Position numbers and translations under genes: made by a program
Shown here: piece by piece, positions 32,820 to 45,187 of the stretch
How the letters are laid out: the number at the start of each line of letters is the position of its first letter
How positions within the stretch are numbered: position 1 is the first letter of the stretch
The notes under the pieces: model-generated
Databases searched by the model: none
What the model was told of the DNA's origin: nothing
The model's input: only the letters and a program-made list of their open reading frames with translations
Source: Melastoma dodecandrum
Lineage: Eukaryota > Streptophyta > Magnoliopsida > Myrtales > Melastomataceae
Direction: 5' to 3'
Assembly: GCA_029817715.1 (NCBI GenBank)
Contig: JARUPY010000474.1
Coordinates: 7,378,001 to 7,442,000, forward strand
Length of the DNA: 64,000 bases

Positions 32820-35800
32820 ATTGTCCCTATCCTTGGCCATTGATAATTTTGTTGAAGGAGTACGAAATGAAATAAACTATTGATTCCATTCGATTGAAGC
32901 ATACACAAATCGGGGAAGGCTCACCCGGGGACCATTCACAAAGAGATTTACGGCCTTCATCAAAATGACAACACAGTTTAAACAACATAAATACAGCTTC
33001 CATGACAACTTCAGGGAGCCACTCCAACTCCTTCAACACCTTCTTTGCATCACCGACCAACGTCCATACATGTCTGATAAGAGATTGCGAGGGTAGTCCT
33101 AAACGAAAAAGAAAAATACAAGGAATTTCCATTAGTTAGTTACTTCCAGCTAAGAAGACATTATTGTACAAGGAAAATACTTTACGATAGGCATTCCATT
33201 GGCCGTTGTGTTATAACATGGTAATTGCTAAATTCCAGATATCTTCGCAATAAAGTCCATGCATTGCCCCGATAGGAAGTTATAACATGGTAATTGCTGA
33301 ATTCTAGATCATGCGAAAATTCCTTTGGATTGGTCGACGGGTGCGGATTGAAGATTATTACCATGGACGCCTTCTGGACCGAGAATAATTCTGCAGCATT
33401 GACTCCAAAGGACGGAGCATTGTTTATGCCATGAACGTTCTAGAACATCACATGTAACTAATCATGCAGCAACATGTCGGCTATGTCGTCAACAATTCTA
33501 GTATCAACGAACCCTACTTCCTTGAGGAGGAAATCCCAACTAGTCACCGAGTCGATGAGGTCAAGCTTCAAACGAAGATGGTATATCTTGTTGGACGAAG
33601 ATGCTGAAACAAGCTTCAACATGTTGTGGTCGGCTAGAAACACGAGTCGGTTTATCCCCGGTACAACGACGTGCACGAGTTGGACATTCATTCCACATAG
33701 TAGCCATGTCATGATGTTATCTATTGTCCCCTCATTGACAACACACTCACTTCCAGGTTTTGAATGATAGTCGACCTGAGCTTCCACATCCACCTCCCAT
33801 TAGGGTATTCCTGTTGACTATGGTCTGGCATGCACACTTTGAAGCTTGTCAAATACGTCGGCACATCCTCGATGTCTCTCTTGCCTAGTCGTATCTGAAG
33901 TTGAGGTTTACAACATCTGCGAAGGTCGATGGACGTTCCATAGCCGCCTGTATGTGGTATCTAGGTGACTCCCCCAACGGAGATATGTAGGGTTCCAACG
34001 AAGATTTTCCATTATGCACTTTTCTTTTCCTACTAGTTCCTACTACCTTTGGCTGTTTATTTTGAAGAAGATTGAAGGAACATCGTCCCAATTTTTATAG
34101 TCAGAATTGAAGAAGAAGTGCTACCATGTCCTTAAATGAGACAAACCAACAATGCGGCTAATGAAGCGTTGGGTGCAATGAAATCTGTATATTTTCATGC
34201 AATGACGCGGTGAGAAAGATTTTGTCATTCAATGAACGTCAGCTTCGCATTCTGCACGTTCGTTCTGTTGGACAGGTGAAGGTATAAGGGAAGGATCCTT
34301 CTTTGGAATCCGATGCATCACTCAGGGGTATAATGGACTTCATTACATCTTCTTCATGGGAAAAATCATGTCGCTTAGGCTGACTCACAACCATCTTCGC
34401 TTTCTTTTACTTTGCTAGCCTCTACAATCGAAGCTTCATCATCTCCTCCTATTGTAGGATCAATGGTTGTTGCAAAAGTAGCTGGTGGACTTGTACTACC
34501 TCCCGTGCCATGTATGTTGTCATGTTCCTATTCATTTTCCTTAAATAGGTCAAGAATAGGTGACTTCATAATGGTCATCTCCTATATATGACGTGGTTTG
34601 TCTGTACTTTTTCTGCCACATCACTCTCTACTGTCATCATCCGAACAAAGTAATCATGTTTGTTACGCAATATACATGATCACAATATATATTCAACGTT
34701 TTCTTCTACAAAAGTGACATTCAAAAGGTATGCTTCGATCACAAATTATTGTTACTTGCTGGAAATCCACATCGTTGTTATGCACTTCACAGTCGACTTG
34801 ACCACTTTCGCCCTGATTGTTTGCATCTGCTGACTAACAATGACACTACATACATACTTCGTTGTCAGTCTGTTGTAGTAACGACCTAAACTCCATATTG
34901 CTACTACAATTGACAATGACAACGTTCTCTAGTTTATTACCTTGACAATGACTTTACAAATCGGTCGAAGCTTGTCATTGTCCCAATAAGCACACAACGA
35001 TTTCTTCATGTTCATAAGAGGTAAGGTAGACGGCGTCGGCATGTACTTCGATGCATAAAAAGACTACAATAAAAGCATTACTGAACAAAAAGAAAGGTCC
35101 ATACCATAAGTAGTGGCACACACCCACCAAGATATCTGGTGCCTACAACCCTTAAATACATTCAAGGATGAGCAAAGAGTGTCTAAGATATGAGATGCCC
35201 AATCGAAGGTGGGCACAACTCCTAAATCATGGATTACAAAGAGGTACTCTTTCCCAATATTGACCCCCAGTGCCTGGACATATATAAAAACCCAATCGGA
35301 ACAAAAGTACCTCCCACTTGAATGTGTTGTCTACCTCATTCCGCATTCGAAGACTCTTTTCCATAGACGACATAGTAATCATACCCCCACTCACATGTTT
35401 GAATAGGTTGGGATGTATTTGATCCATGAATTTGATAAATGGCACTTGCAGAGTCGTACATGGTATGCCAATAAGAGCTTGCACATCACTAGGCTTGAAT
35501 TGGTGTTCTACACATTGACTACCATTCTCCGCGTTTGGAGATCGAAAATGCTCATCAAATAGCGTAAGACTCTGTGATGAACAACTTTGCTACTAATAAA
35601 CAATAGCCCGTTTGACCCAATCTTTTTTAAGGCTAAACACTTCTAGTCGTCAAATGTACTAAATATGGTTACCATCTTCTTAGGATTGCATCAAGTTGGG
35701 ATATAATCCTACCAATATACCATATACATAATTACAACACCTAAGAAAGGCACAACAAAATTAATGACAATAACTACAAAGTACTCACCAGATCAGGGGT

Positions 35801-36115
35801 CATTGATCGATCCTTTCTATGAACGGAGGGTGCGCTTGTATCCATCTCAACTTTACCAGTTAAGTCATCGCCATTCCAAATGTCTATTATAGCAAAACCA
35901 TGTCCTTTATAAAATGTTAGTACCAAAAGGCATGAACACCCCTGCACTTGATCCACACGAACTCAAATAAAAAATCGTATTGAAAATAACATAGCAACAC
36001 AACAACATAAAGAATGAAAAAGTGGATACAAAAGAAGAAATCAACCAAATCGAACACGAGAGAATCAGACAACTCCATAACAAGTAAACAAAAAAAACCC
36101 CAAAAATTGACAAAT
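32820..36115 (-). pseudogene. Unrecognised decayed coding sequence on the - strand
   Basis: Several - frames look protein-like but are broken by stops and frame changes: 35484-35227 (PFIKFMDQIHPNLFKHVSGG, VLLFRLGFYICPGTGGQYW), 34091-33885, 33793-33458 (HLRLKLDLIDSVTSWDFLLK) and 33132-32827 (VMEAVFMLFKLCCHFDEGRK, WSPGEPSPICVCF). They could be parts of one degraded gene or element cargo. I do not recognise the family. A 30-base direct repeat (ttataacatggtaattgct) occurs at 33211 and 33280. Confidence 0.35.
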
Positions 36116-36234
36116 CCTAGACCGATAGATACCCGTTTCGTAGATTACTTGCCACGCATTACAGCATTTGAACAGACTAACCTACGAGTCTGAACAACTC
36201 CGAAAAACACATAACCATTTATTTACATAGTAAA

Positions 36235-36796
36235 GATATTTTGGGCTTCAATGATGACAAGACCCATCATTGCGATGGTAGATGCAGTCGAAGGAGCACC
36301 CAGTCGAAGCTCAAGCCCGAAGAAGCAAGGCACGTCGAAGCAGGACACGCTGAAGTACGGACAAGGTGAAGTTCGATAACGACTCTTTCAAAAGAAGTGA
36401 CTATCGAAGGAAAAGTCCCGATTGAAGTTTCAAGACTTAGCCAATTTTCTTTCGGAACTTCGACAAGACTTAGTCGAAGTAGACAGTGTGCAGTTAGTCT
36501 TAGTAAAACATGTGCAAAATGTGTATAACAGTTATGTTAGCAGTTACGTTAGTGATTTTATTAGTAGCTATTGTCTGGATAGGATTAAGTACTGGTATAA
36601 AAATGCGGTCAGTATTTTATAATAACAAAACGACAATCTCTCCGTACTCTGTTTTCCAGAAATAAAATTAAGTGTTCATGTTCATGTGCTCTTGTTCCTA
36701 TTATGTACATTACTGTCTATTTAAAGTCTTGTCGGCCACATTTCTTTAACTATGTGATAGTCCCTGTTATATCTCGACGTGTTTCGCCCGCAAACA
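36235..36796 (+). repeat. Probable 5' LTR of the second Tat/Ogre element
   Basis: Noncoding block with a TATA box (tataaaaa, 36596-36603), ending in ...cgcaaaca just before a primer-site motif. It contains repeated gtcgaag/gaagc words. The left limit is approximate, as no partner LTR is seen. Confidence 0.55.
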
Positions 36797-36802
36797 CGTT
36801 TT

Positions 36803-36822
36803 TGGCGACCACAGCGGGAGTC
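36803..36822 (+). other. Primer-binding site of the second Tat/Ogre element
   Basis: tggcgaccacagcgggagtc stands seven bases after the proposed LTR end, close in form to the tggcgac-type primer sites of Ogre elements. Confidence 0.6.
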
Positions 36823-36889
36823 GGAAAATGAGTTTCGTGTGATAACGCGAAATGTCAAGAACTCGGAGCGCAGGGAGAATGGCTACGAA

Positions 36890-39230
36890 TCGTAGTGATT
36901 CTAAACTAAATACTGTGGGTGTTCAGACCAACCTTATTGGTGATCCCCATAATGGGCAAGAAATGTCCAGAATTCTCCAGGAACCGTCAGTATTGATGCG
37001 TTTCTGAGAATGCAGATGTAGATCCAGGACAATTTATTAGATATGCAAAGGTAAGTCCGGGGCTTGACTGAAAGAATTGATGAATATTCTCCAACTACTA
37101 TGGCTAGAAGGGCGTCAATTTTGGAAGAAAAACGTAAAGTTGGTTTTGATCCAAATTTGGGTTAATGAAATTTTCAACAAAGTGATGAGTATCAAGTTGG
37201 ATCGAGTGGGCCTAGGGTCACACAGGAAATTAGAGGGCCCTATACTCTATTTTCGCGTGGTCAGCATTTGGAACAAAACTTTGATGGTGACAATGAGGGC
37301 GAGTATAGACCAACTGCTTATGCGCCGCCCCATCATCGACGAGAGTATTTCTACACTCGATCGATAGTCGAAGATGCTGAAAGAATTCCCCTTGCAGATG
37401 TCCCAATGAAAATGAACCTTTTTTATGAAGTTCCTAGGGAACGTCCTGCTACTAATGGGGAAGGGGCAAACTTTCGATAGGGAAATACCCCAAGTCGAGA
37501 AGGAAAGGCCTTTCGAAAGAGATATTCTTAGGGCTCCTGTGATGCAACCTGAACCTGCCGATTTTAGGGATTATGTTACATGATTGATAGAACAGATGGT
37601 TCCTGGTGTAGTGCGAAGAGAAAGGTGAATTTTTAAAGGAGACCTTATCCAGATTACATCGATAGGGATTATTCTTATTCGAAGGGATACAAAATTTCGA
37701 ACTTCACTAGATTTTCTAGCGAGGATGATATGATGCCAATCGAACAAATGGCTCGATTCACCCACCAGGCTGGCGAAGCTTCCAATAATGATTTTTGGAA
37801 ACATCGGTTGTTCCCTAACTCTTTGACTGGTTCAATGGTACATTCACCTGCCTGCCAACTCGATCAAAAATTGGCAAGAAATGCAAAAGCAGTTCATGCA
37901 GGCGTTTGTTACGTTAGATTCAACCATTACCATAGCCGAATTAACTTGAATGAGGCAGCAACCTGGAGTGTTGACGGCAACGTTGTTACAACGGTTTCGG
38001 AAGGCTCGACGTGATGTAAGACTTATGTTACCAAGGAGGAAGTTGTTGAAATAGCAAAGGACGCTCTAGATATTCAGATTCAGAAAAAGATCCAAGGAGA
38101 GTGATTCAGTGATTTGTATGATCTTACCCAAAGAGCCACTAAGTACGAAAGCCTCTTATGGGAAGCATTAAAAGGTCGGTCAACATACCAAGTCGAAACT
38201 TCCCTGATCGAAGTAGACATGGTTGAATCCATCAAAAGGGAATCGATTGTCTGTGATGTTTTGGCCAAAAAGAATTTTAAAGCGACGAAGGCATCCCAAA
38301 AATCGAATGAAGAGCGTACATACTTATTCGATGTGGATAAGGGAGATGAGATCTTTGATTCCCTGAAAGAAGAGATCGAATCAAGCTTAAACCTGGACAT
38401 CGATTGCCATAAACTGAAAAGGAAAAGAAGAAGAGTTATTGCAAGTGGCATGATCTTTTACACATGCGACCCACAATTACTTGACATTTAGGAATCTCAT
38501 TCGGGACTTTATTTAGTCTAAAGTTCAGATGAGCCTACTTCCATCGACAACAAACCTTTCACTGATTGTGAGGTACATACTTTTGAAGTAAACGTAGTTG
38601 ATGTTGTTGATTCTGCCTTACAGGGATCACACATTTCAAGTGAAAGATATGTGGCAAATAATCTGTTCAAAATACTCCAGAAGAATGAAGTTGTTTCGTG
38701 CCATGTTATAGCTTCGAAGCTTAGGAATGAGATCTGTTGGTGGCATATGGATAACACCCATCCCACGGATTAGTGTTTCACTTTCAAGAAGTTTTCACAG
38801 TCCCACCAAGCTGAAGCATGATTTGATCTTACTCCAGTCGAGAAAGCTACTTTGGGATCAATCGCTAGGGACCTCTGAGGGTTATGTCACTATGAATTTG
38901 ACAAAGGAAGGATTACCGAAAGAAAGTAGTAATCGGTCAAACCTCAAAAAGGTGGCCACTCGCGCTGCCGCTGACAGCGTCATGATTACTCCTACCACTA
39001 GTGACTCTGCTTCGACTGAGAAGGATGACAATGTTTCTAAGATATCCAAGGGTCAGGCTTGCCATGCTACCATGTCTACTTCTCGGGATGTTAAGGATAG
39101 GTTGGGACCTGCTCCTCGGCTTGATGCTCGAGTGCTCAAAGATGGCCCACCTATTGCTCAATTCCTTGAGGCTGATGGTGTGTGCAACAGATGCCGTCCC
39201 ATTCTCAGGCACAAGATTTGATCTCACAAC
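36890..39230 (+). pseudogene. gag of the second Tat/Ogre element
   Basis: Capsid-like text appears in pieces: EYFYTRSIVEDAERIPLADV (37350 region), IEQMARFTHQAGEASNNDFW and KHRLFPNSLTGSM (37738-37840), and LYDLTQRATKYESLLWEALK (38114-38170). These are typical of Ogre/Tat gag. Frame changes fall near 37480, 37860 and 38000, with a stop at 38489. A Lys/Ser-rich C-terminal part continues to about 39220. Confidence 0.75.
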
Positions 39231-39929
39231 GCTCTAATCTATGCTCCTACAGCTACTTCTAGAAGTTGATTGTCAAGTTTTCTACCAACATGTTCAAGAT
39301 CACACACATTAGGACGTCAAAGTTAGGAACGAGCGGGATTAATCAAATATTTTGTGTCGATGTTGTTAATAATGTGATTTCTCATGTAGAGGGATATGAT
39401 CTTCATTTGAGGAAGTACATCCAGGTATATCCTGATTTCGCTAATGTATTGTATCGTCCAAAGGCATATAAAGTAAATCTCCTATCAATCGTAGTTGGCA
39501 ACATGTGAGCAAACATGGGTCTGATACCTCTAGAAGTAACAAGAGAAGGAAGGAAAGTAGCCGCAGGCGTGCGGAGGAAAAAAGGATGAAGTTGGATCAA
39601 ACGGTTAATGATGCATGTCAGGTCGATACGGAAGTACCTGTTGTTGCGATAGCACCCCGTAGACCTACATTTTGATTCGATCCTCCTACTCCTTTGGGTG
39701 ACGATGATTTCGAAGATTCGGATTATAATGCTATCAAGGATGGTTTCCCGAGTTCGAACGTTGGCCCCGTGGAGTGTAATATGATAATGCTTCCTTCAGA
39801 ATTCGCGGACGAAAGCATGAGTTGATAGGGTACAGGTAACCCTGGACCTTCAACTTTGCTGGTTGTTCGTTGGCCTATGGGCTTTTCGTTCACTGGTTTT
39901 TGAAACCCACTACTTTGATGTAGTATCAT

Positions 39930-40680
39930 ATGCATTCCTTATACATTGAGGCAAATTTCAATGACATTCGACTTAAGAAAGTTTTGATCGATATTGGAGC
40001 CACAATGAACGTGCTCCCTTTGAGGACATTCAATTTTCTTGGTTTGAATCGAGATGACCTCCAGACTTCGAATTTCACTATAAATGGCTTCAATGGCTTG
40101 ATGTTCAAGAGAATAGGCGCAATCCTAATTCGATTAAAAGTGGGGCGCTTGGTGATGAATACTGCCTTTTTTGTCATCGATGTTGCAACTACTTTTAATG
40201 CTTTGTTAGGGGCAGATTGATTGCAAAAGGCTGCTGCTATTCCTTCTACTCTTCATCGAGAATTAATGCTTTGGTTAGAGTCGAAGGTGGAAGTCATTCC
40301 GACTGAATCGGTTCCTATTCCCAATATTAACATAATTAAAATCTTTGCAGGAGAAGTTGTCGAAACTGTCAATGATCTCAGCTTGAAGAAGAGGTGTAAT
40401 CTTGGTGACCCAAATGTAGGCCCACTCAGTGAGTCATATGGGACCTTCGAGTACCTTGTCACATACGGAGGTCGTCCCCCTCTCCCCGATGTTGATGCGC
40501 CCACTGGATGAGATTCTAACCAAGTTCTTGCGGAAGTCGAAGCCGCTGCCCAGGCTCGACATGAGGAAAAGTTGGCCGAAAGTCTTCAGGAAATAAAAGT
40601 AGTGCTTGGGTTCGATGATGATGAGGGGAACGTTGACGATGCGGAAGGAAATGAAGTTACTAAGCTGGATGTAGAGCCCG
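39930..40680 (+). pseudogene. Protease and linker of the second Tat/Ogre element
   Basis: KVLIDIGATMNVLPLRTF contains the retropepsin Asp as D-I-G rather than the usual D-S/T-G, and TFNALLGAD corresponds to the second conserved strand. A TGA follows at 40218-40220. An open linker runs on to about 40510. Confidence 0.75.
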
Positions 40681-41099
40681 ACAAACTCCTTCGGGAGGAA
40701 GGCAATCCTTAACGACGAGGAGGAAGATGTAGTCGCTGATGTCTACGAGTGTATAGACTGACAAGGCCTAAGGTTAGTTTAGGGTTGTGTTTAGATGCCA
40801 GTTCGCTGGATTCCCGACCAGCGTGCTGAACAAGATGAGTCGAACCTTGGCTTGAAATCGTGTAAAGGTTTGATTAGTATTGTAATACATCCTATGTTGA
40901 ATAAAACAACGTATTGTCTTCAATCTGACTTGGGTTCTTCTGAAGATCGACGGTAATTAATGATTTCGTGCGATGAGCTTAAGACGTTGAACTTAGTTAC
41001 TGAGCAAGTTCCTTTACTAACCTTTATTAGTAGTGAGATCGACGAAAAACTATTCCATTCGATCTTGCAAACCCTGTAAGAATTTAAAGACTGATTTGC

Positions 41100-42430
41100 T
41101 TGGGATTATACTGAAATGTCGGGGTCAGATCGAAGTTCGTTAGTACATAAACTTCCAACGAAATCCAATGTAAAAGCAGTCAAATAAGCACCTCGACGTA
41201 TCCCAACTCAATATCGTCAAAATGTATATGACGAAGTAAAGAAAATCTTTGATGTAGGGTATATTCGAACTTCGAGATATACTGATTGGATATCTTCGAT
41301 TGTACCAATAAAGAAGAAAAAGGGTAAAGTAAGAGTATGCATCGACTTCAGAGATTTGAATAAGGTAACACCTAAGGATGAATATCCTATGTCGATTGCC
41401 GATGAGTTAATCGAAAAAACTTCTGGCCATCCACTAATGTTCTTTATAGATGTGTATTCTGGTTATAATCAAATTTTTATTGCCGAAGAAGATATTTTCA
41501 AAATTGTGTTTTGTTGTCCTTTTGGGATTTTCGAATGGGTAGTCATGCCATTCGGATTGAAAAACGCAGGGGCAACATATCAAAGAGCTATGAATCTTAT
41601 TTTTTTATTCTTTGATTGGGAAAATTATAGAAGTATACATTGACGATATTGTTGTCAAGTCAATGTCAGATGATTGTCACGTCGATTATTTAAGAAAAGC
41701 TTTTTTCCACATGAAGAAACATAACCTTAAGTTGAACTCCCTCAAATGTGCGTTCGGCTTTCGATCGAGGCAGTTCCTTGGATTTTAAATGAAGAAGGGG
41801 ATTGAGATTGATCCTGAAAAGATTAAGGCTATTCAGGATCTTCACCCTCCTTTAACGAAGAAGCAACTGTAAGGTTTCTTAGGTTGAATAAACTATCTAC
41901 GGCGTTGCATTAGCAATATCGCTGGAAAAACACAAGTTTTTTCCACCTTATTGCGAGGTAAGGCTGATTTTGTCTAGACAAAGGATCATCAGAAAATCTT
42001 CGAGACAATCAAAGCTTATCTTACTAATCCTCTAGTATTGGTGTCTCCTAAAGTTGGGCAATCTTTATTTTATACATTGTTGCTGAAGAATGAGTCATTG
42101 GGTCGTTGTTGGCCTAGGAAGATGAGAATCACAAAGAACGTGTTGTGTGCTACCTATGTCGTATTTTGACTCCAAATCGAGATCAAATTTTCGAATAATG
42201 AGAAGTTATGACTTTCGGTATTCTACTATGTAATGAAAATACGACATTACTTTGAAAATAACACTGTTTACATAGTCTCTAGCTCTCCCATACTGAAAAC
42301 ATTCTTCGATAGCGCATTGCTCACTCGTCGATTAAGCAAATGCAGTGTTATTCTTTCTCCGTTTGATTTGCAGTATCGACCTGAGACAGCGGTCAAAAGG
42401 CAAGTGTTGGCAGATTTACTTGCTAACTAA
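41100..42430 (+). pseudogene. Reverse transcriptase and RNase H of the second Tat/Ogre element
   Basis: RT motifs: WISSIVPIKKKKGKVRVCID, VMPFGLKNAGATYQRAM, then, after a frame change near 41610, VYIDDIVVKS with the catalytic Asp pair at about 41635-41660. RNase H follows with stops, ending in FDLQYRPETAVKRQVLADLL (42361-42420). At least four stops lie between 41780 and 42200. Confidence 0.85.
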
Positions 42431-42459
42431 GGGGAAAGTTTAGATTCTCCACAAGAAGA

Positions 42460-42870
42460 AGATGAATATTGGGAATGCATGGTTTGATGGTTTTGCATCG
42501 ACACATGAATGTGGTGTTGGTATATACATTGTGTCTCCTTTGCAAGTTCACCATAATCTAGCTTATAAATTAGATGGTGAATTTACAATTACTCGATTGA
42601 GTATGAAGCTGTCATTTTGGCTTTACGTACTTTGATCAATCTAAAGGCTCATTGCAGTACCATTTATGGAGATTCACAATTAGTGATTAACCATGTTAAC
42701 ATGTGCACATTCGAGCATTTGCAATAGTATTTAGATAAAGTGCATGAATTAATCTCGCTATTTAAAGTGGTCAAGTTCACGCACATACCTCGGAAGGACA
42801 ACGTTATAGCCAATGAATTGGCTCAACATGCGTCTGGTTTCCGGCATAGCTCACAATTGTTCCAAGAATA
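42460..42870 (+). pseudogene. Second (archaeal-type) RNase H
   Basis: The segment FDGFASTHECGVGIYIVSP-like text (42478-42540) and GDSQLVINHVN (42668-42700) correspond to the FDG and GDS motifs of the second RNase H of Tat elements. It is frameshifted and carries stops. Confidence 0.7.
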
Positions 42871-43020
42871 GGAGGATATATTCAACATGTTTCCTCTGTT
42901 CTTCATGATGCTGTGGATATAGTGTACGTTGTTAATGTATTTACTTCCAAACATGATTGAAGAACGCCTTGTGTCGACTTCCTCTTCAATCCCAGAAATG
43001 GGGCAACCCGTCAACTAAAA

Positions 43021-44142
43021 TTGTTAGCAAGGTTCTACGCCTTGATCGATGGCGTTCTGTATCAAAAACATAATGATGACGTTTTACTAAGATGCATCGA
43101 TATAGAAGAAGTGATTCCAATAATGTTGGAAACGCACGTGGGATTATGCGGTCTACAACCATCGGCACCAAACATGTGTTGGTCCATCAGAAGACATGGT
43201 TTTTTCTGGTCATCAATGATGAAGGACTGCATCAACATGGCACGAGGGTGTGAAAAATGCAAAAGGCATGGTCCCATATCTCATGTACCAGCCGCATTAT
43301 TACATCCAGTTGTAAAACCATGGCCTTTTAGGACTTGGGCTATGGATATGATTGGATAAATAAGACTAAGTTCGACTAATGGTGACGCTTACATATTAGT
43401 CGCAACAGACTATTTTATCAAATGGGTCGAGGCTAAAGCGTATAAGAATGTCACCCAAGCTGAAGTGGTAGAATTTTGAAAAAAGATATCATATATCGAT
43501 TTATATACCTCAAAACATAGTTGTTGATAACGTAATAGTTTCAATGCTCAAGAGTTTGGGTTCATGATAACTAACTCTTCTCCTTATTGTGCACAGTCAA
43601 ATGGGCAAGCTAAATAGACTAATAAAATTATAAAGAATAACATTTAGAAGATGATCGATAGTTACCCTCGACACTGGCATACTTTGCTTTTAGATACATT
43701 GTGGGCTTTAAGGGTTACAAAACGCAAAAGTATTGGACAGTCCCCCTATAGTTTAGTGTATGGGCACGACTTAATACTTCCCATCGAGACTCATTACAAG
43801 TCGATTTGAGTCCAGATGCATGAGAACAAAGAGGTCCTTGATTACGATGAAGGCATATATTTGGAAATCGAAGGACTGGAATCTAGCCGCTTCGAGGCTT
43901 TGAATCAAATCTAAGTTCAAAAGGAACGAATTGCTAGAAAAACTACGACAAACGAGTGGCGATTTAGTCTGAAAAATGATTCTCCAGTTGGAAAGAAAGA
44001 CAATTTCCTTGGGAAATGGTCTCCTACCTGGGAAGGCCCGTTTCGAGTCGATGAAGTATATCCAAAGAACGCTTATCATTTGTCGAACTTGAATGGTGAA
44101 CGCCATGCTTTGAAAGTAAATGGGAAATACCTTAAGAAACAT
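43021..44142 (+). pseudogene. Integrase of the second Tat/Ogre element
   Basis: Zinc-binding region: HVGLCGLQPSAPNM and CEKCKRHGPI. The catalytic domain starts at WAMDMIG followed by a stop, then ILVATDYFIKWVEAKAYKNV. The second Asp region near 43520 and the Glu region near 43610 are broken. The C-terminal part (KWSPTWEGPFRVDEVYPKNA-like, near 44010-44070) ends near 44142. Confidence 0.8.
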
Positions 44143-44159
44143 AGACCCACGTTATGGCC

Positions 44160-45187
44160 TAAACTGTGTCCATTATTGTTAGGGTCTGTCAAAAATGAAT
44201 AATCCAATACAGCATTATCGATTTTGTATTACATGTAAGGTGACACAAATATCAATTAATAATAATGTTTAATAAACCTATTACACCATCGTAGCCTATA
44301 GCATAACTTGGCCTTTAATTGTCCAGGAACTGTCCTGGATACAAAGGTCAGTGGTAACAACCACTGTTGTGGTTGTTATGACGCTCTTGCTTTCTTCTCC
44401 TTTGCCGGTACTCCTCTGGTAGGCTCTGTTGTGTTGCATCCTGGGAGTCCCTCCGGGTTCCCCGACAGTTATGCTCGTCCTTCTGAAGAGCACCACCACG
44501 TTCTCATCTACATTGAGCGAGATAGAAGAGACTTCTTTTCAACTCGGAAGTCTCAAGCTACCTAGGTGGAGGCGAGAGAAGAAATGCAAGAGATCCTTTG
44601 CCCAAGATTGTGGACTTAGGCTTTAAAAGGATTAAAGGTTGTGAACTTAGGCTTTGGTTTCGGAGAGGTATTTTCCAAAGAAAAAGCTTCTCGGTGAGAT
44701 ATTATGAATGAAACAAGCAAGGCGAATGAAGAAGATGAAGTTTGTCTTCTGAAAGGCTCTATTTATATGCTGAAAATTAAATGCAGACATTAATTTTCAG
44801 GATTTCGAAAATCTTAACAGTCCGATTCGTTGTTGCAATATTTTCGGAATCTTAATAGCTTTATTGACTGATACATGACCTGATATAGTTCACACTTATT
44901 GCCTCGTGAAACGGGGAGGGTTTTGGAAAGATATGATTACTATTAATTCCACGCAATTAATTCTTGATCGAAAAATTGTCAGGGAAAGCAACGGGCAATA
45001 AGTGTTGGTGAAAAATAGGCAAGGACTGATACTAGTCTAAGCACACAAAATCAAAGGAAATAAACTATATCCATTTCTCCAACATCATCGGGATCGAATA
45101 CCTAATCTGCACCTTCAACCTGGCAGCTGATCTCAATAACAAAGCAGAACGGAGCTTTTGCTCTATTGACACCCTGTTGATCGTCTC
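44160..45187. other. Spacer between pol and the antisense frames of the second element
   Basis: No conserved domain seen. A tataaata sequence on - (44760-44767) points toward pol and has no recognised gene after it. Confidence 0.4.

Noticed and set aside
44296..44767. Antisense TATA box (44760-44767) followed by a short frame at 44499-44296
   Set aside because: The frame matches nothing, and the first ATG after the TATA opens only a very short frame. The TATA alone is not enough to call a gene.
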